From Pleurocapsaceae cyanobacterium CSU_1_1 (GTDB taxonomy: Bacteria > Cyanobacteriota > Cyanobacteriia > Cyanobacteriales > Xenococcaceae), in the NCBI GenBank assembly GCA_012034765.1, contig JAAUOU010000025.1, positions 1 to 44,592 on the forward strand: a stretch of 44,592 nucleotides of DNA. Direction: 5' to 3'. Shown here in pieces: positions 1-8,195 of the stretch. How positions within the stretch are numbered: position 1 is the stretch's first letter; each line of letters opens with the position of its first letter. Both the position numbers and the translations under genes were made by a program. The notes below the pieces were generated by a model. It was not told the origin of the DNA and made no database searches. It saw only the letters and a program-made list of their open reading frames with translations.

Positions 1-279
1 TTTTAAAAGAATTTGAACTAACTATTTAGCGTATTACAAAATACTTCGAATTTGTACTCTGTTATAGATTTTGTTTTTTATGCGAAAAGGCTATTTTGCT
101 ATTATGTGATTGCTTAAAGACATTGATAGGTTCTACCTTTAAAATTCAACTTTTACAAAAATGCTAGAGTTGACATGGATGTGTAAGGTAGCTAGATTCG
201 AGGGTTATGATTGTGGACATTTTAAAATTACTAAATTATATTTTAACAATGTTAATTATATCTAATACTTTGATCAAAT
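1..279. other. AT-rich leader before the first gene
   Basis: Very AT-rich sequence with stops in all frames. I see no gene, no strong hairpin and no recognisable regulatory box. It presumably carries the promoter of the secreted-protein gene that follows, but no sigma-70 pair stands out. Confidence 0.5.
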
Positions 280-1953
280 ATGCTGTTTCGTAATTTTTCT
301 AAAATAGGGTTAGTGATAATATTGTCTCTTGTTACCACTAAGACAAATGCTAGTTTAAATAATAAACAACCTAATTTTAATAATAGAGCTAAAGAAGTTA
401 CTAGCTATTGGTCAGCGCGAAAGATTCAAGATAGTGATACTTCTCAGCATAAAATCTATCAAGCCATAGCAGCTTATCAAGTAGGAAAAATAAACTTGGC
501 TAATGAGATTATTGATGATGTAATCAATCTTAATTATGACAATTCGTCTCAATCTCATATTGGCGCATTTCTTTCTATGCCTTTAACTTATGCTTATATG
601 CGCTATGGACAGTCAATGGGAGATCAACGTAAGTCTGTTTTAATTAAAAAAGTTAAAAGTTTTGACCCGTTTACTGGTGCTTCAGAAAATCATAAATTGC
701 TCAACATTTCTGCTGCTTATATTCTTGCGGAATACTTACCAGGATCTAATTGGAAAAACTATTCAAATGAAATAGTCTATCAAAAAGCCAAAGAGTTTCT
801 CCAAAAAGAAGGAAAAGATGAATTTAAAAACGGCTTATGGGAATTTGATTCTTCTAACTATATAGCGTTTCATATAAATTCATGGCTTTTATTACATGAT
901 TTTGCCAAAGATACAAAAATTAAAAAACTTGCTAAAATTTCTTTAGATAGCATATTTTCTGGTATAGCACCTGAAATAATTGATGGCACTTGGGCAGCTT
1001 CTACTTCAAGAACGTATACTCCTACAAATGCTAACTATAGAGATATTGACGGTAATATTTCATTTAGTTGGCTGGCTTTTGGACATAACAGAAAAACAAT
1101 GGGTGAAGCGCGAACAATGATTTTAGCAGTTTCCAATTATCGTATTCCTATAGAAATTGTTGCATCTGCCGTGAAGAGGGATAAATCATCTGTACCTTAT
1201 GTACATAGAGAAAAACATTCACGGGTAAAAAGTGGAGCATATCCTTTTTATAAATATTCATGGATTGATCGCAAATATGGTATTTATTCTACTTATGATG
1301 GTAATGAAGTAACAGACTTTACAAGCGGACAATATCATAAATGGGGAATTGCTTGGAATAATGGTTTTTTTACTCTCAAAGATGTTAACAATGCTAATTA
1401 TCCAACAGGAGATACAGCTTATAACCAAGTATTTCAATATAAAAATGTATTATTGGGTGTAACAATTAAACCAAGGGAAATAAAACGCTATGAGAAAAAC
1501 ATCGTAGAACGTTTTTTTGAAAATGAATGGGAATTTATGCAAGGTGGCGATGGTGTTTACATAGCCTTCCATAACATTAAAAATTATCGAGGTTGGGTGA
1601 TTGAAACAGCTTCTCAAGATCAATTTCCATCATTGCAAGAATTTGCAAATCGTATTTTAAACAAATCTAAGCTAAATACTAGTAAGATTGATAATATTGC
1701 TCCTAATTTAAGTTATATTTCTACTAATGGAGATAGTATAGAAATTACCTATCAAAATGATAAAACATATATCAACAAAACGCAGCGTGTGAATGGTAAT
1801 CTTATGAATTATCAATCTTGGTCTTTAATTGAAAATCCCTGGATGAAATTTGACGAAGAAAACTCCGAACTCATTTTGAAAGGAGAAGGATACATCAAAA
1901 AGTACAACATTGACAAATTAACTGTTACTAAAGTTACAGGTAAGGATTACTGA
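280..1953 (+). CDS. Secreted hypothetical protein, possible polysaccharide-lyase-like fold
   Basis: A 557-aa protein starting with a typical Sec signal peptide (MLFRNF, a hydrophobic stretch at about residues 9-19, then a likely cleavage after TNA near residue 24). Residues 30-270 read as mostly helical. The rest is rich in aromatic and polar beta-like segments with many Trp, Tyr and Asn. A helical barrel followed by a beta-sandwich is the plan of several secreted polysaccharide lyases (heparinase II/III and related families), but I cannot point to a catalytic motif, so this is only a structural guess. Its AT content is higher than that of the housekeeping genes downstream. The neighbours, a methyltransferase and a glycosyltransferase, support a role in extracellular glycan processing, by inference only. 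Confidence 0.55.
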   Translation: MLFRNFSKIGLVIILSLVTTKTNASLNNKQPNFNNRAKEVTSYWSARKIQDSDTSQHKIYQAIAAYQVGKINLANEIIDDVINLNYDNSSQSHIGAFLSMPLTYAYMRYGQSMGDQRKSVLIKKVKSFDPFTGASENHKLLNISAAYILAEYLPGSNWKNYSNEIVYQKAKEFLQKEGKDEFKNGLWEFDSSNYIAFHINSWLLLHDFAKDTKIKKLAKISLDSIFSGIAPEIIDGTWAASTSRTYTPTNANYRDIDGNISFSWLAFGHNRKTMGEARTMILAVSNYRIPIEIVASAVKRDKSSVPYVHREKHSRVKSGAYPFYKYSWIDRKYGIYSTYDGNEVTDFTSGQYHKWGIAWNNGFFTLKDVNNANYPTGDTAYNQVFQYKNVLLGVTIKPREIKRYEKNIVERFFENEWEFMQGGDGVYIAFHNIKNYRGWVIETASQDQFPSLQEFANRILNKSKLNTSKIDNIAPNLSYISTNGDSIEITYQNDKTYINKTQRVNGNLMNYQSWSLIENPWMKFDEENSELILKGEGYIKKYNIDKLTVTKVTGKDY

Positions 1954-1992
1954 AAAACTCCGAATAAAACTCATGTTTTATATGACGAATTA

Positions 1993-2063
1993 TCAAGTGA
2001 CACTTGACATTGTCTTGTTGAAAAGCATCTTATAGAAAAAAATAGTTACTTTAAGTAACTATT
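1993..2063. promoter_or_regulatory. Two perfect palindromes upstream of the methyltransferase/glycosyltransferase pair
   Basis: Positions 1993-2007 form a palindrome with 7-nt arms (TCAAGTG / CACTTGA) around one base. Positions 2041-2063 form a second with 11-nt arms (AATAGTTACTT / AAGTAACTATT) around one base. They lie in the 181-nt gap between the secreted protein and the methyltransferase. The one-base centres are poor for RNA hairpins and suit DNA-binding dimers, so operators are one reading. The second could also end the upstream transcript. Confidence 0.4.
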
Positions 2064-2134
2064 AACTTACTTATATTTAAAAAAGCATATAATAAAATTA
2101 TTTGTCAAGGTACATAATTCAATCGTAACAAGTT

Positions 2135-2892
2135 ATGAACAACAATTTAATGCAAGAAATGTGGAACCAACGGGCAAAACAAGATGCCTTTTACTATGTA
2201 GAATCTGCATTTTGGAATGGCAATATTGATGCTTTTTTTGCCCTTGGAGAAGAAAGAGCTAAATTGATTATTGATCCACACATTACTCAATTCATACCTA
2301 ATACAAGTAACGCATCTGCATTAGAAATTGGATGTGGTGTTGGAAGATTTAGTCGTGCTTTAGCAAAAAGATTTTGTAAAGTAGTGGCAGTTGATGTATC
2401 TGAAGAAATGATAAAAAAAGCTAAAGAATTACATCCAGTTCAAAAGTATCCTAATCTAGAATTTCAGGCAACTGATGGCAAATCTATTTCTTTTTGCCTA
2501 CAGAAAGTACTGATTTTATTTTTTCTTATGAAGTTTTCCAACATATGCCTTCTTATGAAGTTATCTTGAATAACCTTCAGGATATTCACAAAGTTCTTAA
2601 ATCAAAAGGTGTAGCATTTATTCACCTCCGAACAGAATCGTTATTTTCACCAAATACTGTCAAAAAAACTCTTAAAAGAATTATTCCTAATTCGATATGG
2701 ACGACTTTAGGGTTTAAACCATTTACGTTTGATGATACTTGGACAGGGACATCTTTAACTCGCAAAAATATTCAACAACTATGCACTTCAGCAAACCTAA
2801 AAATTTTACAGTTTATTGATGACCCAACTCATTCTCCTGGAACACGAATATTTCTTGTGGCTACTCCGATGCCTCTTCCAATAACTTCATAG
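2135..2892 (+). CDS. Class I SAM-dependent methyltransferase (frameshifted)
   Basis: Reads as one protein of about 252 aa split by a one-base deletion. The first frame (2135 on) has the SAM-binding motif I LEIGCGVGRFSRALAKRF at about residues 64-81, followed by the acidic strand end VAVDVSEEM. The second frame picks up at the T run 2491-2495 (five T; six would restore SFLPTESTDFIFSYEVFQHMP) and continues to the stop at 2892. This is the Methyltransf_11/25 type, substrate unknown. It lies 27 nt upstream of a glycosyltransferase and is probably cotranscribed with it, so a sugar or glycan substrate is plausible. The break matches homopolymer breaks elsewhere in the window and is probably a sequencing error. 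Confidence 0.75.
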
Positions 2893-2919
2893 CATTATAG
2901 ACAAAGCCCTAGAGTTTTA

Positions 2920-4064
2920 ATGACTGAAATTAAAAGCTTTCAGATAGGAATGGGTTGGTTTTCCGAACAACCAGGAGGACTAAATCGCTACTATTATGAC
3001 TGTTGCCAATATCTACCCCAAGCAGATATCAAGATTACAGGCTTGTTAGCTGGCTCACATCAAGTTGCCCAAGACAGCAAAGGACAAGTTACAGCCTTCG
3101 CTTCTCCCAATGATTCTCTGTTGCAGCGTTGGCTAAAATGAGGGCAATCTTTGCTCAAACTGTAGTGGAAAATCAATATGACCTCATAGTATCCCATTTT
3201 GCTCTCTATACTTTCCCTATTCTGAATCAACTAAAAACCCTTCCTTTAGTTACCCATTTCCATGGTCCTTGGGCATTAGAAAGTGATGTGGAAGCCAAGA
3301 AAAATGTAGCGGTTAAAGTTAAAAAGCTCTTAGAAAAAACTGTATATAATCGTTCTTCTCAATTTATCGTTCTTTCTCAAACTTTTCGCAATATTTTACA
3401 TCAAGAATATCAAGTTCCTCTGGAAAAAATCCAGATTATCCCTGGTGGAGTAAATATAGGTCGCTTTAATATCAATTTATCTCCCACCGAAGCCCGCGAT
3501 CTCCTAAACTGGCATCAAGATCGACCAACTATTTTTTGTATCCGTCGTTTAGCCAAACGTATGGGACTAGAAAACCTAGTTAGCGCAATGGCACAAGTAC
3601 GCGATCGCCATCCCGATATTTTGCTTTATATTGCTGGTAAAGGTGCATTAGCTGCAACCCTCCAAACTCAAATTACCGAATTAGACTTAGCTAATCACGT
3701 CAAACTATTAGGATATGTACCAGATGAACAATTGCCTTTATGCTATCGTGCTGCAAATTTTTCAGTAGTGCCTACAATTGCTCTAGAAGGGTTTGGTTTG
3801 ATCGTCATCGAATCCTTGGCTGCTGGTACTCCTGTATTAGGAACTCCCATCGGGGGGATTCCTGAAATACTCAAACCTTTTTCCGAAGATTTAGTATTTG
3901 AAGGCTGCAATCGGGATCAATTAGCCACAGGAATTATCGAAGCCTTATCGGGCGATCGCTCTTTGCCTAGTAGTCAAGACTGTTTAGACTATGTGGAAGC
4001 CAATTATAATTGGAAGGAGATCGCACAACAAATTAAGCTTGTATATCAGCAAGCGATAGGATAA
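2920..4064 (+). CDS. Family 4 glycosyltransferase (frameshifted)
   Basis: A GT-B glycosyltransferase of about 381 aa. The N-terminal 73 aa (QIGMGWFSEQPGGLNRYYYD) are in one frame and the rest, from residue 74, in another. The break is at the A run 3136-3139: four A, whereas five would restore the reading RWLKMRAIFAQ. The C-terminal half carries the family signature, including IPGGVNIGRFN, then EGFGLIVIESLAAGTPVLG (the E-x7-E nucleotide-sugar site) and GGIPEIL. It probably transfers a sugar from a nucleotide donor onto a lipid- or polysaccharide-linked acceptor at the cytoplasmic face of the membrane. It follows the methyltransferase in the same direction and converges on recR. Confidence 0.85.
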
Positions 4065-4094
4065 GTTTTAGTTAAAACAAGGATCGGGAGAAAA

Positions 4095-4688
4095 TCAATC
4101 CAATTCTCGTCTGCCTTCTAAAGCCCTAGCGAGGGTAACTTCATCGGCATATTCCAAGTCTCCACCCATCGGCAAACCAAAAGCAATTCTAGTGACTTTA
4201 GTAAAAGGTCTAACTAGACCATTAATATACAGTGTCGTGGTTTCCCCTTCAACGCTGGGACTGATCGCTAAAATCACCTCTTCAATTTGCTCTTTAGTTA
4301 GGCGACGCACCAATGCCTCGATATTAAGCTGCTCAGGGCCAATACCGTCCATCGGTGAGATTACTCCCCCCAAGACATGATATAGACCACGATATTCTCT
4401 AGTTTTTTCTAGGGCAATGGTATCACGAGAGTCAGCGACTACACAAATAGTAGTGCGATCGCGATTTTGATTACTACAGATCGAACAGACAGGTTCGGCA
4501 GAAAGATGGAAACAAACCTTACATAAGCCCACCTGTTGTTTGGCAGCGACAAGTGCCTGAGCTAGTGCCTGGACTTCTTTTTCGGGGCGTTTGATGAGGT
4601 GTAGGGCTAATCTCTGGGCGGTTTTAGGTCCTACTCCAGGCAAAAGCTGTAACTGCTCAATTAAACGAGCTAAAGGAGGCGTATAAAT
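4095..4688 (-). CDS. recR: Recombination protein RecR, probable AUU start
   Basis: RecR works with RecF/RecO at single-strand gaps and loads RecA. The helix-hairpin-helix [17 protein letters not shown] is at residues 14-30, the four-Cys zinc finger [16 protein letters not shown] follows near residue 55, and then comes the Toprim domain ([24 protein letters not shown]). The only standard start codon in frame is a TTG at 4643, which would delete the beginning of the protein. Reading upstream gives [14 protein letters not shown], the normal RecR N-terminus, preceded by ATT at 4686-4688. A Shine-Dalgarno AGGAG lies six bases ahead of that ATT and an in-frame stop (TAG) is four codons upstream. 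With ATT as start the product is 197 aa, the usual RecR size. Confidence 0.9.
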   Translation of the reverse strand: MYTPPLARLIEQLQLLPGVGPKTAQRLALHLIKRPEKEVQALAQALVAAKQQVGLCKVCFHLSAEPVCSICSNQNRDRTTICVVADSRDTIALEKTREYRGLYHVLGGVISPMDGIGPEQLNIEALVRRLTKEQIEEVILAISPSVEGETTTLYINGLVRPFTKVTRIAFGLPMGGDLEYADEVTLARALEGRRELD

Positions 4689-4999
4689 GGCGAACTCCTA
4701 TAATTATTTAGATGTTTAAGAAAATGTATTATATCAAATCAGTACTTAAATACCGACAAGGGTTACCTAAATTCAGCAATTAATAGCTACTTCTTAATCA
4801 ATCCTTAGACAGCATTTATTACTATGGGCAGATAACGTTCTTTGATTGATTCGGGATAAGATTTGAACAGCCAGGTTTATTGCCTAAAATACTTTTAAGA
4901 TGAAATACAAAAATGACTCCCCCAGTCATGCCATTTGTAGTAAACATTTAAGTATTTCAAATAATCTCTCTACATATTCATTCGGTAAGCGCGCAAACA
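4689..4999. other. Divergent recR-ppk1 spacer with a small hairpin
   Basis: A 311-nt AT-rich spacer between divergently transcribed recR and ppk1, so it should hold both promoters. The only structure I see is a hairpin at 4913-4929 (ATGACT / AGTCAT around five C), 70 nt before ppk1. I found no convincing Pho box although ppk genes are often phosphate-regulated. Confidence 0.5.
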
Positions 5000-7156
5000 A
5001 TGACTAGCACCAAATCCACCAATAGTGCCATTAATCTCAGCGATCCTCAGTATTATTTCAATCGAGAATTAAGTTGGCTAGAATTTAATCGACGAGTTTT
5101 AGCTGAAGCACTAGATGAGAGAACGCTATTGCTAGAACGTCTTAAGTTTATGGCGATTTTTAGCTCGAACCTAGATGAATTTTTCATGGTCAGAATTGCT
5201 GCTTTAAAAAAACAGGTGGAAGCAGGAGTGAGTAAACTATCGGCAGATGGTCGTACAGCCCAACAACAGCTAGAGGCAATCACCAAGGTTTTGACACCGA
5301 TGTTTCAAGAGCAACATCGGCATTTTGAAAAAGTACTCAAAAAATCCTTGGTTAAATCAGGGATTCATTTGCTAAATTATGTCGATCTCAATCAAGAGCA
5401 ACGAGCCTATATCAATAGTTATTTTGAGGACTATATTTTTCCTGTTTTAACTCCGCTAGCTGTAGATCCCTCTCATCCTTTTCCCTACATTTCTAATCTC
5501 AGCTTGAATCTGGCAGTGGTTTTAAAAGATCCTCAAATCGATGAGGAATTGTTTGCCAGAGTAAAAGTCCCTAAAGTACTACCTCGCTTTGTCGCTTTAC
5601 CAGAAGAATTAAGACAAAAGTATCGAGGTAATCCTGGAGTTTGGACAGGAGTGCCGATGGAACAGATTGTGACTCATAATTTAGAGTATTTATTCCCTGG
5701 AATGAATATTTTAGAGTCTTACGCCTTTCGAGTAACTCGTAATGCCGATATTTCAGTAGAAGAAGACGAGGCAGATGATTTATTGCTAGCAATTGAAAAA
5801 GAGCTACAAAAAAGGCGTATTGGAGGGTCTGCGGTGCGCTTAGAAGTAGAAGCTTCGATTCCTGCCGAACTGCGCTCGATGATTATTCAAGAACTTAGTT
5901 TGGAAGAAAACGATGTTTATGATGTTGATGGCTTACTCAGCTTAGGGGATTTGATGTCTTTCTTATCCCTACCCCTAAGCGAGCTTAAAGATAAACCCTG
6001 GAACTCCGTACTGCCCCCTCGTTTGAGTTGGTTACAGGAAGAAAATGAATCCATGAGTGAAGGCAAAAACTTTTTCAACGTGATTCGCAATGGTGATTTG
6101 CTAGTACATCATCCCTATCATTCCTTTAGTAACACTGTTCTGCGCTTTGTCACCGAAGCTGCTCACGATCCCAATGTTCTGGCGATCAAAATGACTTTAT
6201 ATCGTACCTCTGGAGATTCACCAATCATCAAAGCTTTGATTGCCGCAGCACAGAATGAAAAGCAGGTAGTGGCATTAGTTGAGCTTAAGGCGCGCTTTGA
6301 TGAAGAGAATAATATCCTGTGGGCAAAAAAACTAGAGCAGTCAGGAGTTCATGTAGTTTATGGTGTCACTGGACTTAAAACCCACACCAAAATTACTTTA
6401 GTAGTGCGACAGGAAAAAGATAAAATTCGCCGTTATGTTCATATTGGGACAGGCAACTATAATCCTAAAACCGCCAAGCTTTATACAGATTTGAGTCTAT
6501 TAAGCTGTCGAGAAGACTTGGGGGCAGATTTAACGGATTTATTCAATTTCTTAACTGGTTATTCTCGGCAAAAATCCTATCGTAAGTTGCTGGTTGCTCC
6601 AGTTAATCTGCGAGAGCGCATGGTCGAGATGATCAATCGCGAGGCAGAAAATTGTCGTCAGGGCAAAACAGGACGGATTGTCGTCAAAATGAACTCACTA
6701 GTCGACCAGCCAGTAATTGAGGCGCTATATGAAGCTTCCCAGGCTGGAGTTGAAATTGATTTAATTATTAGAGGGATCTGCTGTCTGCGACCAGGATTGC
6801 CCAAGATCAGTGAGAAGATTCGCGTTATTAGTATTATTGGGCGCTTTTTAGAACATTCGCGTATTTTCTATTTCCATAATGACGGACAAGAAGAAATTTA
6901 TATCGGTAGTGCCGACTGGATGACCCGTAATTTGAGTCGTCGAGTCGAAGCGGTTACACCAATTGAAAGCCCTGAAATCTTTCGCGACCTTCAGGAAATT
7001 TTGGGAGTAATGCTGGCGGATAATCGTAAGGCTTGGGAGTTGCAGTCAGACGGAAGTTTTATCCAAAGAAAACCGCAAAAAGGAGAAGAGGTTCATAGTA
7101 CCCACGATATCTTTATGGAAATGGCGCAACAATCGGCTGGAATGGCTTCTAATTGA
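5000..7156 (+). CDS. ppk1: Polyphosphate kinase 1
   Basis: Transfers the gamma-phosphate of ATP reversibly onto polyphosphate. At 718 aa it is full length. The N-terminal domain (YFNRELSWLEFNRRVL, residues 18-33, and FSSNLDEFFMVR) and the two phospholipase-D-like catalytic domains are present. The autophosphorylated histidine is H462 (TGLKTHTKI) and the second active-site histidine is H619 (LEHSRIFYFHND). Their spacing of 157 residues equals that of E. coli H435 and H592. HIGTGNYNPKTAKLYTDL is the family signature. The start at 5000 has no clear Shine-Dalgarno, which is common in cyanobacteria. It is monocistronic, with no exopolyphosphatase gene beside it. Confidence 0.97.
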   Translation: MTSTKSTNSAINLSDPQYYFNRELSWLEFNRRVLAEALDERTLLLERLKFMAIFSSNLDEFFMVRIAALKKQVEAGVSKLSADGRTAQQQLEAITKVLTPMFQEQHRHFEKVLKKSLVKSGIHLLNYVDLNQEQRAYINSYFEDYIFPVLTPLAVDPSHPFPYISNLSLNLAVVLKDPQIDEELFARVKVPKVLPRFVALPEELRQKYRGNPGVWTGVPMEQIVTHNLEYLFPGMNILESYAFRVTRNADISVEEDEADDLLLAIEKELQKRRIGGSAVRLEVEASIPAELRSMIIQELSLEENDVYDVDGLLSLGDLMSFLSLPLSELKDKPWNSVLPPRLSWLQEENESMSEGKNFFNVIRNGDLLVHHPYHSFSNTVLRFVTEAAHDPNVLAIKMTLYRTSGDSPIIKALIAAAQNEKQVVALVELKARFDEENNILWAKKLEQSGVHVVYGVTGLKTHTKITLVVRQEKDKIRRYVHIGTGNYNPKTAKLYTDLSLLSCREDLGADLTDLFNFLTGYSRQKSYRKLLVAPVNLRERMVEMINREAENCRQGKTGRIVVKMNSLVDQPVIEALYEASQAGVEIDLIIRGICCLRPGLPKISEKIRVISIIGRFLEHSRIFYFHNDGQEEIYIGSADWMTRNLSRRVEAVTPIESPEIFRDLQEILGVMLADNRKAWELQSDGSFIQRKPQKGEEVHSTHDIFMEMAQQSAGMASN

Positions 7157-7244
7157 TGACAACCTTATGATCCGCCGTTATTCTGGGTTTAATTATCATT
7201 TCTGGGCATCACAGTTAATCACCTACGCCACATTTTTTGATACA

Positions 7245-7400
7245 CCACTAGTACCGCTATGCGGAAGTCAAAAGTCCTAAAGGACGACGCGGAGCTAGTG
7301 TGATGCGAAGCGAATCCTTTAGGGCTTTAGCATAAGCTTCGCGACGCGATATGCGGAGCGGTATCCTTTAGGACGTAAGGAGCTAGTCCTTTAGGGCAAA
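7245..7400. repeat. Cluster of palindromic repeats (TCCTTTAGGR family)
   Basis: This intergenic stretch is built of short repeated words. TCCTTTAGG occurs at 7315, 7363 and 7387, and its reverse complement sits inside 7274-7285. GCGGAGC or CGGAGC, GCTTCGCG and GCTAGT recur between them, many in inverted orientation. The 14-mer GAATCCTTTAGGGC at 7312-7325 is identical to 39865-39878 in the left flank of the TnpB element. This looks like an expanded small mobile palindrome family. It is non-coding in all frames. Confidence 0.75.
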
Positions 7401-7447
7401 TCAAAAGTCTTTTATTTCAAAGGTTTCAAACTTTTTGAATAGGTGCT

Positions 7448-7660
7448 TTATTTATGTTCACGTCCACTAGCTGTTGTCCAATTTTGTGCAACACTGCCAG
7501 AAATCCACATACCAGTAGTAGTAAAAGCGATCGCCATGATTCCAGGAATCCAAGCTAACCATCCTCCTTGGAGCAAAATTACCCAGCAGACACCAGTTAA
7601 CACAACTACACAACCAGCCACAATCAGACATCGAAGGTTGCTTTTTCTTGCAAAATATCT
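7448..7660 (-). pseudogene. Small two-helix membrane protein, broken at its start
   Basis: Not recognised as a family. An open frame of 70 codons on the minus strand contains two obvious membrane helices: one around CLIVAGCVVVLTGVCWVILL, the other around AWIPGIMAIAFTTTGMW. It ends SGREHK. A stop lies just upstream and there is no good start in this frame apart from a GTG at 7621. The adjacent frame further upstream reads LVTIRDILQEKATFD and would join with one extra base near 7630, so this may be another frameshifted gene, or a remnant cut by the recombinase fragment that begins divergently at 7690. Confidence 0.45.
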
Positions 7661-7689
7661 CTAATCGTTACTAAACAATAACGAATAAA

Positions 7690-7887
7690 ATGCTGCTTGG
7701 TTATGCTCGTATTAGTACAAAAAATCAGAATTTGGATTTACAGCTTGATGCTTTGCGTTTGCATGGATGCAAAAGTTTTTTTACGGATACTGTTAGCTGG
7801 GCTACCTCTGCTCGTCTGAATTCGGGTATGATTCAGGCGAAATGCGATCGCTGTTATCGACATAGAAATAGGTCACTTGGTTGGTGA
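7690..7887 (+). pseudogene. Truncated serine recombinase (resolvase/invertase family) fragment
   Basis: The first 45-50 residues are the start of a Tn3-resolvase or Pin-type serine recombinase: GYARISTKNQNLDLQLDAL contains the catalytic Ser of the YARVST motif (S9), and CKSFFTDTVS follows. The similarity then stops near residue 50 and the frame runs into unrelated sequence, so the remainder of the catalytic domain and the DNA-binding helix-turn-helix are missing. It is a dead remnant of a mobile element. Confidence 0.75.
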
Positions 7888-7981
7888 GTCGGCGCAGGGT
7901 ATCGCCAAAGTAGGATCGATAACTTCTGGTGTGAATTTAATTTTAGATAGAAGTCTCAAGAATCAAAATATTCTAGATTAA
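7836..7981 (+). pseudogene. 3' remnant of an unidentified gene
   Basis: In a different frame from the recombinase fragment, the plus strand is open with protein-like composition from about 7838 to a TAA at 7979-7981 (AIAVIDIEIGHLVGESAQGI, then AKVGSITSGVNLILD and a short polar tail). There is no start codon of its own. It looks like the C-terminus of a gene whose 5' part was replaced by the recombinase fragment. I do not recognise the family. The minus strand is also open over part of this stretch, so the assignment is tentative. Confidence 0.35.
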
Positions 7982-8195
7982 AGAATTTTAGCTATTTGCC
8001 CAAATAAATATCATTTGTTATCTAATATTAATAGTATAGCTGGCAAACCGTAACAATTATTGCTTTATAATTTACGTTTTGTCGGTTTAATGAAAGGTCA
8101 ATACTTGACCTCGCTCAAAGGCAGTTAGAAATTTTCATTGCTGCTTCTTTCTAATTAACTCGGAAAACTCTTCACCCTAGAAACTTAATTTAATT

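Noticed and set aside
2485-2500. Programmed ribosomal frameshifting in the methyltransferase
   Set aside because: There is no slippery heptamer with a downstream structure, and the same kind of homopolymer loss occurs in many unrelated genes of the window.
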